Shown: positions 50,492 to 59,421 of the stretch, piece after piece
How the letters are laid out: each line of letters begins with the position of its first letter
Numbering within the stretch: position 1 is the stretch's first letter
Assembly (NCBI GenBank): GCA_029937545.1
Contig: JAPYPR010000010.1
Location: forward strand, 23,894 to 87,893
Direction: 5' to 3'
Source of the DNA: Erythrobacter sp.
GTDB taxonomy: Bacteria; Pseudomonadota; Alphaproteobacteria; Sphingomonadales; Sphingomonadaceae
DNA: 64,000 nucleotides
The notes under the pieces: model-generated
What the model saw: the letters and a program-made list of their open reading frames with translations, nothing else
Databases searched by the model: none
What the model was told of the DNA's origin: nothing
Translations under genes and position numbers: made by a program

Positions 50492-51034
50492 TCACCCGCC
50501 GAGCACCATCCGGTCGCTTTCGATACGGACCGGCTCGATGGTGCGCAAAAAGCTCTGGCCGAGCAGCGAGACGCCGAGGCCTTCGGGTACGATGACGCCG
50601 TGAACATTGCTCGCCTCGTGGCCACCCAGCGAGACGTGATCGAGCTGGACCGTGACACCATAGACCGGCCCGCTCGCCCCCTGGGCCACCACACGCACAT
50701 CGGCTTCGTTCCAGTATAGCCCAGCCGCGCGGGCATCCGCACCGGTGAGAGCGACCATACTGGCGCCGGTGTCGACCATGAAATTCACCGGCGTTCCGTT
50801 GATCGCCACGCTGGCATAGAAATGCCCGTCGCCTTCGCGCGGCAGGATCGTTTCGCCCGAAGTCCAGGCGGCATAGCTTTTGTCGGTCTGGGCCTGCGCG
50901 ATTTCGGCCTTTGCCTCAGCGATCGCTGCCGCATCGCCCTCGACGGATGCATCCGCATCTGTCCCGCCCCACACGATGGCGACGAAGGAACCGGCAGCTA
51001 CGGCAAAGAAGAAAGCTTCGCGCACGCGAGCCAA
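50492..51034 (-). CDS. Membrane-anchored retropepsin-like aspartic protease (TIGR02281 type)
   Basis: A 180-residue protein with an N-terminal membrane anchor (AFFFAVAAGSFVAIVWGG), a helical spacer and a single retropepsin-like domain: GHFYASVAINGTPVNFMVDTGASMVALT with the catalytic DTGAS, and GLGVSLLGQSFLRTIEPVRIE at the end. Such half-size aspartic proteases act as dimers on the periplasmic side. Substrate unknown. It follows ispG by 50 bases in the same direction. Confidence 0.88.
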   Translation of the reverse strand: MARVREAFFFAVAAGSFVAIVWGGTDADASVEGDAAAIAEAKAEIAQAQTDKSYAAWTSGETILPREGDGHFYASVAINGTPVNFMVDTGASMVALTGADARAAGLYWNEADVRVVAQGASGPVYGVTVQLDHVSLGGHEASNVHGVIVPEGLGVSLLGQSFLRTIEPVRIESDRMVLGG

Positions 51035-51083
51035 TATCGCAGGCCAAGCTTAAAAACGGGTAAAGCGATCGGGCGCTTACCGC

Positions 51084-52226
51084 CTATTCTGCCGCTTCCT
51101 TTGCGTGCGGATCGAAGGCGATCGCGTCGCCCGCCTCGATCAGCGCGGCCCTTTCCTCGACCAGCTTCACGATGTGGTCGAGCATGTCCTCGCTCTCGAT
51201 ATGGTGGTCCTTCACGCCCGAGAGATAGACCATGTGCTTGCCGCTGCCGCCGCCGGTCAGGCCGATATCGGTTTCGCGCGCTTCGCCGGGACCGTTGACC
51301 ACGCAGCCGAGCACCGAGAGGCTCATCGGGGTCTTGATATGCTCGAGCCGCTTTTCCAGTGCTTCGACCGTGCGGATCACATCGAAGCCCTGGCGCGAGC
51401 AGCTGGGGCAGGACACTACGCGCACGCCGCGGGTGCGCAGGCCGAGCGATTTGAGGATTTCGTAGCCGACCTTCACTTCCTGCTCGGGCTCGGCCGAGAG
51501 CGAGACGCGGATCGTGTCGCCGATCCCGGCCCAGAGCAGGCTGCCGATGCCGAGTGCGCTCTTGACCGTGCCGCCGACCAGCCCGCCCGCTTCGGTGATG
51601 CCGAGATGCAGCGGGCAATCGACTGCCTCGGCCAGGCCATGATAGGCCGCCACGGCGAGGAACACGTCGCTCGCCTTCACAGCCACCTTGTATTCGTGGA
51701 AATCGTGATCCTGCAGCAACTTTATATGATCGAGCGCGCTTTCGATCAGGGCTTCAGGGCAGGGCTCGCCGTATTTTTCCAGCAGGTCCTTTTCGAGGCT
51801 GCCCGCATTCACACCGATGCGGATCGCGCAGCCGTTGGCCTTGGCGGCGCGGACGACCTCGGCCACGCGCTCGGACGAGCCTATGTTGCCCGGATTGATC
51901 CGCAGACAGGCCGCGCCCTTGTCGGCGGCTTCCAGCGCGCGCTTGTAGTGGAAATGGATGTCCGCGACGATCGGCACGCTGGCCGCGCGGGTGATGCGGT
52001 CGAAGTTCGCAGTCGATTCCTCGGTCGGGCAGGACACGCGAATGATGTCCGCGCCGGCATCTTCGCAGCGGCGGATCTGGTCGATCGTCGCGCCCACGTC
52101 CTCGGTCGGCGTGTTGGTCATGGTCTGCACCGTAATCGGCGCATCGCCCCCCACGGGGACGTTGCCGACCATGATCTGGCGGGACTGGCGGCGCTCGATA
52201 TCGCGCCAAGGGCGTACGGAAGACAT
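51084..52226 (-). CDS. ispG: (E)-4-hydroxy-3-methylbut-2-enyl-diphosphate synthase
   Basis: A 380-residue [4Fe-4S] enzyme of the MEP isoprenoid pathway. It shows [55 protein letters not shown], then the C-terminal cluster-binding part [12 protein letters not shown] and [25 protein letters not shown] 52226 ([13 protein letters not shown]) is chosen; the in-frame extension upstream has no family resemblance. It heads a minus-strand run with the protease and transpeptidase genes. Confidence 0.97.
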   Translation of the reverse strand: MSSVRPWRDIERRQSRQIMVGNVPVGGDAPITVQTMTNTPTEDVGATIDQIRRCEDAGADIIRVSCPTEESTANFDRITRAASVPIVADIHFHYKRALEAADKGAACLRINPGNIGSSERVAEVVRAAKANGCAIRIGVNAGSLEKDLLEKYGEPCPEALIESALDHIKLLQDHDFHEYKVAVKASDVFLAVAAYHGLAEAVDCPLHLGITEAGGLVGGTVKSALGIGSLLWAGIGDTIRVSLSAEPEQEVKVGYEILKSLGLRTRGVRVVSCPSCSRQGFDVIRTVEALEKRLEHIKTPMSLSVLGCVVNGPGEARETDIGLTGGGSGKHMVYLSGVKDHHIESEDMLDHIVKLVEERAALIEAGDAIAFDPHAKEAAE

Positions 52227-52296
52227 GGGTGACGATATAGAGGGCCGATGATGAAGGGGCAATGACAAGCACCGCTCGCTGCGGCATGACGCATTC

Positions 52297-53298
52297 ATGA
52301 GCGAAGCGACCGACGACACCCAGACCGACACGCCGCTGCTGTTCGGGCGCGTGCTGAACGGGCAGGGCGGCGCGCGCGCAATCGGCTGGGACGAAGCGCA
52401 AGGCTGGCAGCCGGCGGTGCCGGGCGAGGTCATGTGGCTGCACGTCTGCCGTAACCGCGATGGTGTTCAGGACTGGCTCGAGAGCGAGTTGCAAATTACC
52501 GAACCTACCGCCGAGTTGCTCACCAGCGACGCGACGCGCCCGCGGGCCTTCACCGAGGGCGAGACGCTGGTCGCGACGCTGCGCGGTATCAATTTCAATC
52601 CCGGCGCGCAGCCCGAAGACATGATTTCCATGCAGGTATGGTGCGACGGTCGGCGCCTGATCACTCTGCGCCGCCATCCGCTGCAAACGCCGCGCGAGGT
52701 GGTCGCCATGCTCGACCGCGGCAATGGACCGCCCGATGCGGGGGCGACGATCACGCTGCTGGCGGAGTTACTTATTACCCGGATGAGCCAGTCGATCGTC
52801 GATATGAATGCCGTGCTCGACGAGCTGGAGCACGACGATCCCGACGAGCACGCCGAGCGCATGCTCAAGCAGATCTCCACCATTCGCCGCAATTGCCTGG
52901 GCCTCAAGCGCCACATGGCGCCGCAGCACGAGGCGCTGGAGCAGATCAGCCGCGATGCGCCCTACTGGTTCGAGGACCATGACCGCCGCGAGATCGCCGA
53001 AAGTATCGCGCGGCTGCGCCGCTATCTCGACGATATCGACATCAGCAAGGAAAGCGCGCTGGTGCTGCAGGACGAGATCCGCGCCCGCAGTCTCGCAAGC
53101 AGCGAACACGCGACCTACATGCTGACGATCGTTGCCGGTATCTTCCTGCCGCTCGGCTTCCTCACCGGCCTGCTCGGCATCAATGTCGGCGGGATGCCCG
53201 GGATGGACGATCCCGATGCCTTCTGGGCGGTCGTGGCGCTGTGCCTGTTCGTCTTCGTCGCACTGATCGTGATCTTCCGCCGCCTGCGGTGGCTCTAG
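52297..53298 (+). CDS. zntB: CorA/ZntB family divalent-cation transporter
   Basis: A 333-residue pentameric-channel family protein: large N-terminal cytoplasmic domain with long stalk helices ([45 protein letters not shown]) and two C-terminal membrane helices. The pore signature reads [17 protein letters not shown] instead of the GMN of true CorA Mg2+ channels, which favours the ZntB zinc-transporter branch. Gene symbol is therefore tentative. Single gene between divergent ispG and convergent nrsF. Confidence 0.87.
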   Translation: MSEATDDTQTDTPLLFGRVLNGQGGARAIGWDEAQGWQPAVPGEVMWLHVCRNRDGVQDWLESELQITEPTAELLTSDATRPRAFTEGETLVATLRGINFNPGAQPEDMISMQVWCDGRRLITLRRHPLQTPREVVAMLDRGNGPPDAGATITLLAELLITRMSQSIVDMNAVLDELEHDDPDEHAERMLKQISTIRRNCLGLKRHMAPQHEALEQISRDAPYWFEDHDRREIAESIARLRRYLDDIDISKESALVLQDEIRARSLASSEHATYMLTIVAGIFLPLGFLTGLLGINVGGMPGMDDPDAFWAVVALCLFVFVALIVIFRRLRWL

Positions 53299-53299
53299 C

Positions 53300-53947
53300 T
53301 TACCACCGCACGAGCGTCGGGACGATCAGGCGACCGGCGATTGCCGAGACGACGATTGGCAAGACATGCCAGCTCGCCAGATGCGCCACCGTGTCGATCG
53401 GGCACGAAAGACCATAAGCGAACGTCCCGATCGATCCGGCAGCGATGCCGGTGTAAAGTCCTGCGGAGTTGAGCGAGACTGGGGCGCTACGCCGTAACCA
53501 GGCGACCAGGGCGCCGCCCGCGAGCAAGCCGAAGGCCGTTCCCGCGACGAAACAGGATAGCCCATGCGCGTCGCTCGCTATCTGGTCGAACGCGCCGAAC
53601 AGGCCAAGGGTGAGGACTGCAGTGAGCGGCAGCAGGACGATCATCCCAGTCGCCCAGCGCGCACCATCGTGGCGGTTGCCGACATGTGGACTGGCCATCT
53701 TGAGGACGGCAAAGGTAGTCGCCGCGCCGACCAGCGCGAACATACCGTTGGCGATGAAGAACATGTCCGACGCGCGTCCCGCAGCAATGCCGCGCCACAA
53801 ACCGTCGATCAGCTCGACCAACGCCACCGTGGCGAGGGCCGACACGGCGAGCAGCGCAATGCCCTGCCACAGGCGGATCGGCTGCACCGGCGCGAGGTCT
53901 GCTGCCAGATCGTCGAGGAGGGAGTTGCTAACCCGGTTCATATTCAT
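53300..53947 (-). CDS. nrsF: NrsF family (DUF1109) membrane anti-sigma factor
   Basis: A 215-residue protein with six hydrophobic helices, beginning SLLDDLAADLAPVQPIRLWQG, then LLAVSALATVALVELIDGLWRG, and the late conserved GLSCPIDTVAHLASWHVLP with the Cys/His residues typical of DUF1109. NrsF holds its ECF sigma factor inactive until stress; conserved cysteines have been implicated in sensing in Caulobacter. Start ATG 53947 overlaps the sigma gene stop as ATGA, so the pair is translationally coupled. Confidence 0.9.
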   Translation of the reverse strand: MNMNRVSNSLLDDLAADLAPVQPIRLWQGIALLAVSALATVALVELIDGLWRGIAAGRASDMFFIANGMFALVGAATTFAVLKMASPHVGNRHDGARWATGMIVLLPLTAVLTLGLFGAFDQIASDAHGLSCFVAGTAFGLLAGGALVAWLRRSAPVSLNSAGLYTGIAAGSIGTFAYGLSCPIDTVAHLASWHVLPIVVSAIAGRLIVPTLVRW

Positions 53948-54474
53948 TCTGCTTTCTCTACGAGCGCGGACAGCTTCTTGAGTCCGCGATGGATATTCAC
54001 CTTGACCAGGCTCTCGCTCTGGCCGGTTTTCCGGGAGGCTTCCGCGATGGAAAGCCCCTCGATCTTCACGAGTTCGATGACTTCGCTCTGTTTGTCGGGG
54101 AGGTAGACGAACAATCGCTCCAGGCTCATCCGCGCCATCACGAATTCTTCGTCGTTGTCCTCGGCGGCATCCCAGTAAGCGAGCTCGTCTTCGGCATTGC
54201 GATAGACCTTGCGCAGGTGGTCGACCCAGCGATAGCGCGCGATAGCTGCGAGCCAGGGGAGGAAGGTGCGGTCGGGATCCCAGGTGGCGCGCTTGTTGTG
54301 CACCGCCATCAGGACCTCCTGCACCAGATCGTCGAGCTGCGCGGGGGCGACGCGGCGGCGGAAATAGCGTTCAAGCCACATCTGCACTTCGGACAGCAGG
54401 ACGCGATAGGAACTGCGATCGCCCTTTTGCGAGGCGCGCATGAGATGCGCGAGGCTGGCTTCGTCGGCAATCAT
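53944..54474 (-). CDS. ECF RNA polymerase sigma factor (SigF/ECF16-like)
   Basis: A 176-residue ECF sigma factor. Sigma-2 region: LAHLMRASQKGDRSSYRVLL, DDLVQEVLMAVHNKRATWDPDRTFLPWLAAIARYRWVDHLRK; sigma-4 region: LERLFVYLPDKQSEVIELVKIEGLSIAEASRKTGQSESLVKVNIHRGLKKL. ATG 54474 chosen; the longer in-frame reading upstream lacks similarity. Pairing with an NrsF anti-sigma places it with the Caulobacter SigF type that answers oxidative or metal stress; the target regulon is not visible here. Confidence 0.93.
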   Translation of the reverse strand: MIADEASLAHLMRASQKGDRSSYRVLLSEVQMWLERYFRRRVAPAQLDDLVQEVLMAVHNKRATWDPDRTFLPWLAAIARYRWVDHLRKVYRNAEDELAYWDAAEDNDEEFVMARMSLERLFVYLPDKQSEVIELVKIEGLSIAEASRKTGQSESLVKVNIHRGLKKLSALVEKAE

Positions 54475-54563
54475 CGTCCGCCCTTTCCCCCGCACATCGT
54501 AATGCGCGATCGTCAGGTGGTTCGCAGCGGAGCAGGGCCGGGTTACAGGGTTCGCGAAAAAAT

Positions 54564-55526
54564 TCAGTAGGCGAATTTCTCGCCGACCATCTCCTCGCTC
54601 ATCGCCCACAGCCTGTCCGCATTGCCGGGATCGATGGCGTAGCTCTTTACCCCGCCGGTCGTATCCTCATCGTCCTGGTTGGCGACATGGCAATCTTCGC
54701 AATAGACGCCGCCTGCGCCCTCCAGCTCGTCGGTGGTGGCGACCCAGCAGGTCGTCGCTGCACCTTGGGGGATGGTCTTGAAGCCTTGCGGCTCCTCGCC
54801 GCTCTTCTCCGCCATCTTCTTGATGCGGTTCACCATCCAGGCCATGTCTTCCTCGGTCATGTGGCGGCCGAGATTGGTCTGAATGCCGCCCGGATGCAGC
54901 GCATAGGCATGTACGCCCCTGTCGCTAAGGCGCTTTTCGAGGCCTACGGAAAAGAGGATGTTGGCGGTCTTGGACTGGCCGTAAGCCGCCCACTTCTCGT
55001 AATCGCGCTCTTCGTAATTCGGGTCGTCGAAATGCACGTGGTCGAAATGGTGCCCGCGGCTGGAAAGGTTGACGATCCGCGGGCGATCGCCTTTTTCCAC
55101 CAGCGGCATCAGCAGATTGGTGAGCAGGAAATGGCCGACGTGATTGGTGCCGAACTGCAGCTCGAAGCCCTCGGCCGTGCGCTCCAGCGGCGGCGCCATG
55201 ACGCCGGCATTGTTGATTAGCACGTCGATTTTCTCGAAGCGCTCGTTCGCATCTTTCGCCGCCTTGCGCACGCTTTCGAGCGAAGCGAGGTCGCAAACCA
55301 GCGTGTCGACTTTCGCACCGGTCGCATCGGCGATCCCTCGCGCGGCATCGTCGAGCTTGCCCGCATCGCGGCCCGACAGGATGATGTGTGCGCCCTTGGC
55401 TGCCATCGCCCGTGCGGTCTCCCTTCCGAGGCCGGAATAGCCGCCCGTGATGAGCGCCGTGCGCCCCGACAAATCCTTGCCTTTAAGGACCTCGTCCGCG
55501 GTGCTGGAAAATCCGAATTCGCTCAT
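54564..55526 (-). CDS. Short-chain dehydrogenase/reductase (WW-oxidoreductase/retinol dehydrogenase-like)
   Basis: A 320-residue extended SDR. The NAD(P) motif is TALITGGYSGLGRETARAMA, followed by NNAGVMAPP, the catalytic Ser in IVNLSSRGHHFD, the YGQSK catalytic Tyr/Lys pair and HPGGIQTNL. The C-terminal part contains GAATTCWVATTDELEGAGGVYCEDCHVA, usual for this subgroup. Substrate unknown. Monocistronic between the sigma-factor gene and the MscS-like gene. Confidence 0.92.
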   Translation of the reverse strand: MSEFGFSSTADEVLKGKDLSGRTALITGGYSGLGRETARAMAAKGAHIILSGRDAGKLDDAARGIADATGAKVDTLVCDLASLESVRKAAKDANERFEKIDVLINNAGVMAPPLERTAEGFELQFGTNHVGHFLLTNLLMPLVEKGDRPRIVNLSSRGHHFDHVHFDDPNYEERDYEKWAAYGQSKTANILFSVGLEKRLSDRGVHAYALHPGGIQTNLGRHMTEEDMAWMVNRIKKMAEKSGEEPQGFKTIPQGAATTCWVATTDELEGAGGVYCEDCHVANQDDEDTTGGVKSYAIDPGNADRLWAMSEEMVGEKFAY

Positions 55527-55567
55527 GCCCCTCTCTCCTCGTTTCTCTAGGCCAGTGACCTAACATG

Positions 55568-55605
55568 AAAAACGGGGCGCGGGATTGGAAATTCCCGCGC
55601 CCCGT
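55568..55605 (-). terminator. Rho-independent terminator of the MscS-like gene
   Basis: Minus strand: ACGGGGCGCGGGA, short loop, TCCCGCGCCCCGT, then TTTT. A perfect 13-base stem about 20 bases after the stop at 55626. Confidence 0.88.
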
Positions 55606-55625
55606 CCCTGGGGTTCGTTTGGCGA

Positions 55626-56837
55626 TCAGGCGCCCGGAGGCAGCGGATCCTCTGCCTTCGGCTCGGCCTTGCGGCTGCGCTTGGGCTTCGGCGCGGCGGC
55701 AGACCCGCCTCCACCGAGATCGCTGTCCATCTGGTCGAGCTTGCGCGCCGCCCAGTCGCGGCCGCCAAGGCCGAAGGCGAGCGCGCCAGCCACGGCGACG
55801 CCGGCGATCAGGATCGTCAGCGCATTGGCGGGGATCATACCGCCGATGCCGGTGAACTGCAGGCCCATGAACACGAACAGGATGATCGTCGCCCAGCGCA
55901 CGATGGTGGCTGCCGTCGCATTCTCCCCGTCGCCCGAGATCAGACGGGCAAGGAGATTGGCGATGAAGAAGCCAAAAGCGATCACGACTGCGCCGAAGAT
56001 TACCCGGCCGCCCAGTTCGAGCACCTGGTCGAGGATCGCGGTCAGCTCCGGAAAGCCCAGCAAGCGCGTTGCAGCGATGGCGAAGAACAGGATGATCGCT
56101 ACCTGCACTACACGGGCGATGATGCCCGAGGCAGTCGTGCCTTCACCCACCATGCCGGTTTCCGCCAGCGCCCGATCGACGCCGAGGCCGGGCAGCACTT
56201 CCTTCAGCACCTGCACCACGAAGCGGCTGATCAGGTAGCCGATGCCCAGCAGGATCGCGGCGGCGATGATGTTGGGAATGGCGTTGAAGATCAGTTGCAG
56301 CATGGAGCTGGCAGGGCCGCTGATGCTATCGATGCTCAATGCTTCGAGCGCCATGATCGATACGAATATCACGATGATGGCGTAGACGATCGTCGCGATG
56401 GTCTTGCTGATCGCGCTATTGCCGGTGACGCTGTCGACGCCGCCGCGATTGGCCCATTTGTCGAAATCGACCGTCTGCAACGTCGTCACGATCAGGTCGC
56501 GCACGATCCGCGCCACCATCATGCCGATGAAGAAGATCAGCCCCGCACCGATGAGGTTAGGGATGAAATCGACGATATTCTCCAGCAGGCTGTCCACCGG
56601 TCCGGCAACTGCGCCGAGGCCGAGGATTTGCAGGATGACCAGCAGGCCGAACAGCCAGATCAGCAGGCTGACGATCTTGCCCAGGCTCTCGCCCAGCGAT
56701 GTCCCGCTGCCTGTGTGCCGCTGGAAGAAAGAGATGTTGTCGACCAGCTTGGCGAAAGCCCATTTGGCGGCCTTCGCGGCCAGCCAGGTGATGACCAGCA
56801 CGATGAGAGCAAGTCCGACCTTTTCGATGACGTTCAT
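55626..56837 (-). CDS. Mechanosensitive-channel-family membrane protein (conserved TM-helix repeats)
   Basis: A 403-residue protein with about ten to eleven hydrophobic helices in repeated units, e.g. SLLENIVDFIPNLIGAGLIFFIGMMVARIVRDL and SMLQLIFNAIPNIIAAAILLGIGYLISRFVVQVL, the conserved-TM-helix repeat of small-conductance mechanosensitive channel relatives. The end GVAVAGALAFGLGGRDWAARKLDQ matches the TM3-like pore helix and start of the beta domain, but the large MscS cytoplasmic domain is absent and replaced by a Lys/Pro-rich tail. ATG 56837 is preferred because AGGAG sits seven bases upstream; ATG 56876 is possible. Confidence 0.85.
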   Translation of the reverse strand: MNVIEKVGLALIVLVITWLAAKAAKWAFAKLVDNISFFQRHTGSGTSLGESLGKIVSLLIWLFGLLVILQILGLGAVAGPVDSLLENIVDFIPNLIGAGLIFFIGMMVARIVRDLIVTTLQTVDFDKWANRGGVDSVTGNSAISKTIATIVYAIIVIFVSIMALEALSIDSISGPASSMLQLIFNAIPNIIAAAILLGIGYLISRFVVQVLKEVLPGLGVDRALAETGMVGEGTTASGIIARVVQVAIILFFAIAATRLLGFPELTAILDQVLELGGRVIFGAVVIAFGFFIANLLARLISGDGENATAATIVRWATIILFVFMGLQFTGIGGMIPANALTILIAGVAVAGALAFGLGGRDWAARKLDQMDSDLGGGGSAAAPKPKRSRKAEPKAEDPLPPGA

Positions 56838-56985
56838 CGCCATCTCCTGGTCGAACCGGTAATTCCCGATGCGCATTGAATTTCTCCCCAGTTTCCCCCT
56901 CGCGTCCCCACCCTAACATGTTGTCGCATCTTTACAAAGTCGCGGGCTCTGGCGAGTGGACAACTTCGCGTGCTAAGCCTGCCCG

Positions 56986-58041
56986 ATGCACAGACCGAAC
57001 AGAACCGTTACCGGCGCCGCCGCTCTCTTCGCCATCGCCGTCGCCGCGCCGGTCGGCGCGGAGGAGGAGGCATCGCGCTGGTCGATCGCCATCCACGGCG
57101 GGGCGGGGACCATCCGGCGCGAGGACATGACGGCAGAGCGCGACGCGGGCTATCGCGCCGCGCTGCAGGCCGCCCTCGATGCCGGATCTAAGGTTCTGGC
57201 CGAGGGCGGGAGCGCGCTCGATGCGATCGAGGCGGCGATCCTGCTGATGGAGGACGATCCTAAATTCAACGCCGGGCGCGGCGCGGTCTATACCTGGGAT
57301 GGCGAGCACGAGCTTGACGCTTCGATCATGGACGGGCGGAACCGCAATGCCGGCGCGGTGGCGGGCGTCAGCGGCATTCGCCACCCGATACTGCTGGCGC
57401 GCAAGGTGATGACCGACAGCCCGCATGTGATGCTGGCAGGCGAAGGCGCGGAGCAGTTCGCCGCCGAGCAGGGTCTCGAGACCATGCCGCGGGAGTGGTT
57501 CGACACCGAAACGCGGCGCGAGGCGCTGGAGCGGATGAGGGCGGACCAACTCTCCGCGCTCGATGTCGATCTCAAGTTTGGCACAGTCGGCGCGGTGGCG
57601 CTGGACCGGGACGGCAATATGGCTGCGGGCACCTCGACCGGCGGGATGACCGGCAAGCGCTGGGGCCGCATCGGCGATGCGCCGATCATCGGGGCGGGCA
57701 CCTATGCCGACAACCGGGCCTGCGCGGTCTCGGCGACGGGATGGGGCGAGTTCTTTATTCGTGTGGCGGTGGCAAAGGATATCTGCGCGCGATTGACCTA
57801 CCGCTCGCAAATTCGCGGCGGGGCGCCGTTCGACGAAGGCGTCGAACTGACCCCTGCTGAGAGCCAGCAGGAGATCGACACTGTTATCGCGGATGTCGGC
57901 GATCTGGGAGGCGACGGCGGTGTAATCGTCGTAACGCCGGAAGGCTATGCGCTGTTCTCGATGAACACCGCGGGCATGTATCGCGGCCGAGCCACTAGCA
58001 CCGGCGAAAGCGAGGTCGCCATTTACGCCGACGAAGAATAG
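56986..58041 (+). CDS. Isoaspartyl peptidase / type III L-asparaginase (Ntn hydrolase)
   Basis: A 351-residue exported (signal TVTGAAALFAIAVAAPVGAE) N-terminal-nucleophile hydrolase that self-cleaves. The alpha chain starts WSIAIHGGAGTIRREDM and has NAGRGAVYTWDGEHELDASIMDG; autoproteolysis is expected before Thr in KFGTVGAVALDRDGNMAAGTSTGGM, with RIGDAPIIGAGTYAD and a later GGDGGVIVV. These enzymes remove isoaspartyl dipeptides or Asn amide. Monocistronic; export suggests a periplasmic role. Confidence 0.95.
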   Translation: MHRPNRTVTGAAALFAIAVAAPVGAEEEASRWSIAIHGGAGTIRREDMTAERDAGYRAALQAALDAGSKVLAEGGSALDAIEAAILLMEDDPKFNAGRGAVYTWDGEHELDASIMDGRNRNAGAVAGVSGIRHPILLARKVMTDSPHVMLAGEGAEQFAAEQGLETMPREWFDTETRREALERMRADQLSALDVDLKFGTVGAVALDRDGNMAAGTSTGGMTGKRWGRIGDAPIIGAGTYADNRACAVSATGWGEFFIRVAVAKDICARLTYRSQIRGGAPFDEGVELTPAESQQEIDTVIADVGDLGGDGGVIVVTPEGYALFSMNTAGMYRGRATSTGESEVAIYADEE

Positions 58042-58106
58042 TGTGCCTGTAAGCCGGAACGGCGAAACAAGGGCTCGCCCTCAAGCAGCGAAGCGATAGG
58101 GCAAAC

Positions 58107-58136
58107 GAAAAAGGGGACCGGATCGCTCCGGTCCCC
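58107..58136 (-). terminator. Rho-independent terminator of the OmpA-family gene
   Basis: Minus strand: GGGGACCGGA, loop GCGA, TCCGGTCCCC, then TTTTTCG. A perfect 10-base stem about 35 bases after the stop at 58171. Confidence 0.88.
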
Positions 58137-58170
58137 TCTCGGTGTTTTCGCTTTGGGGCGAAAACCCTGA

Positions 58171-59262
58171 TTACATGCCCGAACCCGGACCGTAGGTGAT
58201 TTCCACCCGGCGGTTCTGCAGTTCGCGAACACCGTCGGCAGTCGGAACGCGGAGCTGGTTTTCACCGAACGCTTCACTGGTGATTTCGCTACCCGGTACG
58301 CCGCGGCTGGTCAGGTAGTCGCGGACCGAGTCGTTACGACGCTCGGCGAGGCCCATGTTGTAGGCTGCCGAACCCGAAGTATCGGTGTGGCCTGCCAGCA
58401 TGACCGCTGCCGTGCCGCAATTGGTGTAGGCCGATACCGCATTGTCGAGGATCGAAGCCGCTTCCGGAGTGATCGTCGATTCATCCCAGTTGAAGAAGAC
58501 GATGTACGGACCCGTGGCACAGGGTGCTTCCGGCGGCGGGGGCGGCGGCGGAGGCGGAGGCGGCGGGGGAGGCGGCGGCGGGGGCGGGGGAGGCGGCGGC
58601 GGAGTTGCGCCACCGAAGTTGAAGGCGATCGAACCGAGCACCGAATGGGTCGTGAAATCGCCCTTCCAGGCGCTCGAACCATTGTCGCCGCCGGCAGTGA
58701 AGTCGTCGACGTGGTAATAGCGATAGCGCAGCGCGACATCGATCGTTTCGGTCAGCGGAGCGCGAACACCGGCAATACCCTGCCACGCGAACTCCCAGTC
58801 GCTGCCGTCGATCACCGGAGCACCGGAGAGCGTCAGGCGCGGATCGAGCTTGGCAGCACCGCCGCCGACACCGAAGAAGAACTGCACGCCATCGTCCGGG
58901 CCGAAGTCCGCGAGGATGTTACCCATGAAGCTCAGGGTGGAAACGTCACCGTCGATAAGGCCACCGTCGAAGGTGGCGCCACCGGCCTGCAGGGCGTCGA
59001 AATCGGTGTTGCGATAGGCGGCCTCGACTTCCGTACGGAACTGGCCGAAGTCGTGACCGACGATGATCGCGCCATCGTAACCGTAGTCGTCCGGCTCCAG
59101 AGTAGCAGGCGAACCCGTGTTCGGAGAAATCTCCCTAACGTCGATATCTTCGGCGATCAGCGGGCCGAAACCCAGTTCGACATAGGTCTGTCCATCACGA
59201 GCGATGGCAGGCGTGGCGAGTGCTGTGGAGCAGATCGCCGCAACAATTATTGGCTTGCGCAT
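58171..59262 (-). CDS. OmpA family outer-membrane protein with 24-proline linker
   Basis: A 363-residue protein: signal peptide (KPIIVAAICSTALATPAIA), an eight-stranded beta-barrel domain (~residues 22-215, e.g. TYVELGFGPLIAEDIDV, VGVGGGAAKL-like strands and ALRYRYYHVDDF), a linker of 24 consecutive Pro encoded by mixed CCG/CCT/CCC codons (58528-58611), then an OmpA-C peptidoglycan-binding domain: YIVFFNWDESTITPEAASILDNA, LAGHTDTSGSAAYNMGLAERRNDSVRDYL and NRRVEITYG. It anchors the outer membrane to the wall. Translating 24 prolines should need EF-P. Confidence 0.94.
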   Translation of the reverse strand: MRKPIIVAAICSTALATPAIARDGQTYVELGFGPLIAEDIDVREISPNTGSPATLEPDDYGYDGAIIVGHDFGQFRTEVEAAYRNTDFDALQAGGATFDGGLIDGDVSTLSFMGNILADFGPDDGVQFFFGVGGGAAKLDPRLTLSGAPVIDGSDWEFAWQGIAGVRAPLTETIDVALRYRYYHVDDFTAGGDNGSSAWKGDFTTHSVLGSIAFNFGGATPPPPPPPPPPPPPPPPPPPPPPPPEAPCATGPYIVFFNWDESTITPEAASILDNAVSAYTNCGTAAVMLAGHTDTSGSAAYNMGLAERRNDSVRDYLTSRGVPGSEITSEAFGENQLRVPTADGVRELQNRRVEITYGPGSGM

Positions 59263-59421
59263 AGTGAATCCCTCATCATCATTCGAACGAATAAATGCGT
59301 TTAGGAAAAGGGCCTGTAGGGAAAAGGTTCCCGTTTATTTTCAGAGTTTCGATGTTTTTCGTTCGACCCGCCGAACTTCAGAAACGACTCGCCGAACAAT
59401 TCGGCCGCGTTTAGAGGTCCG

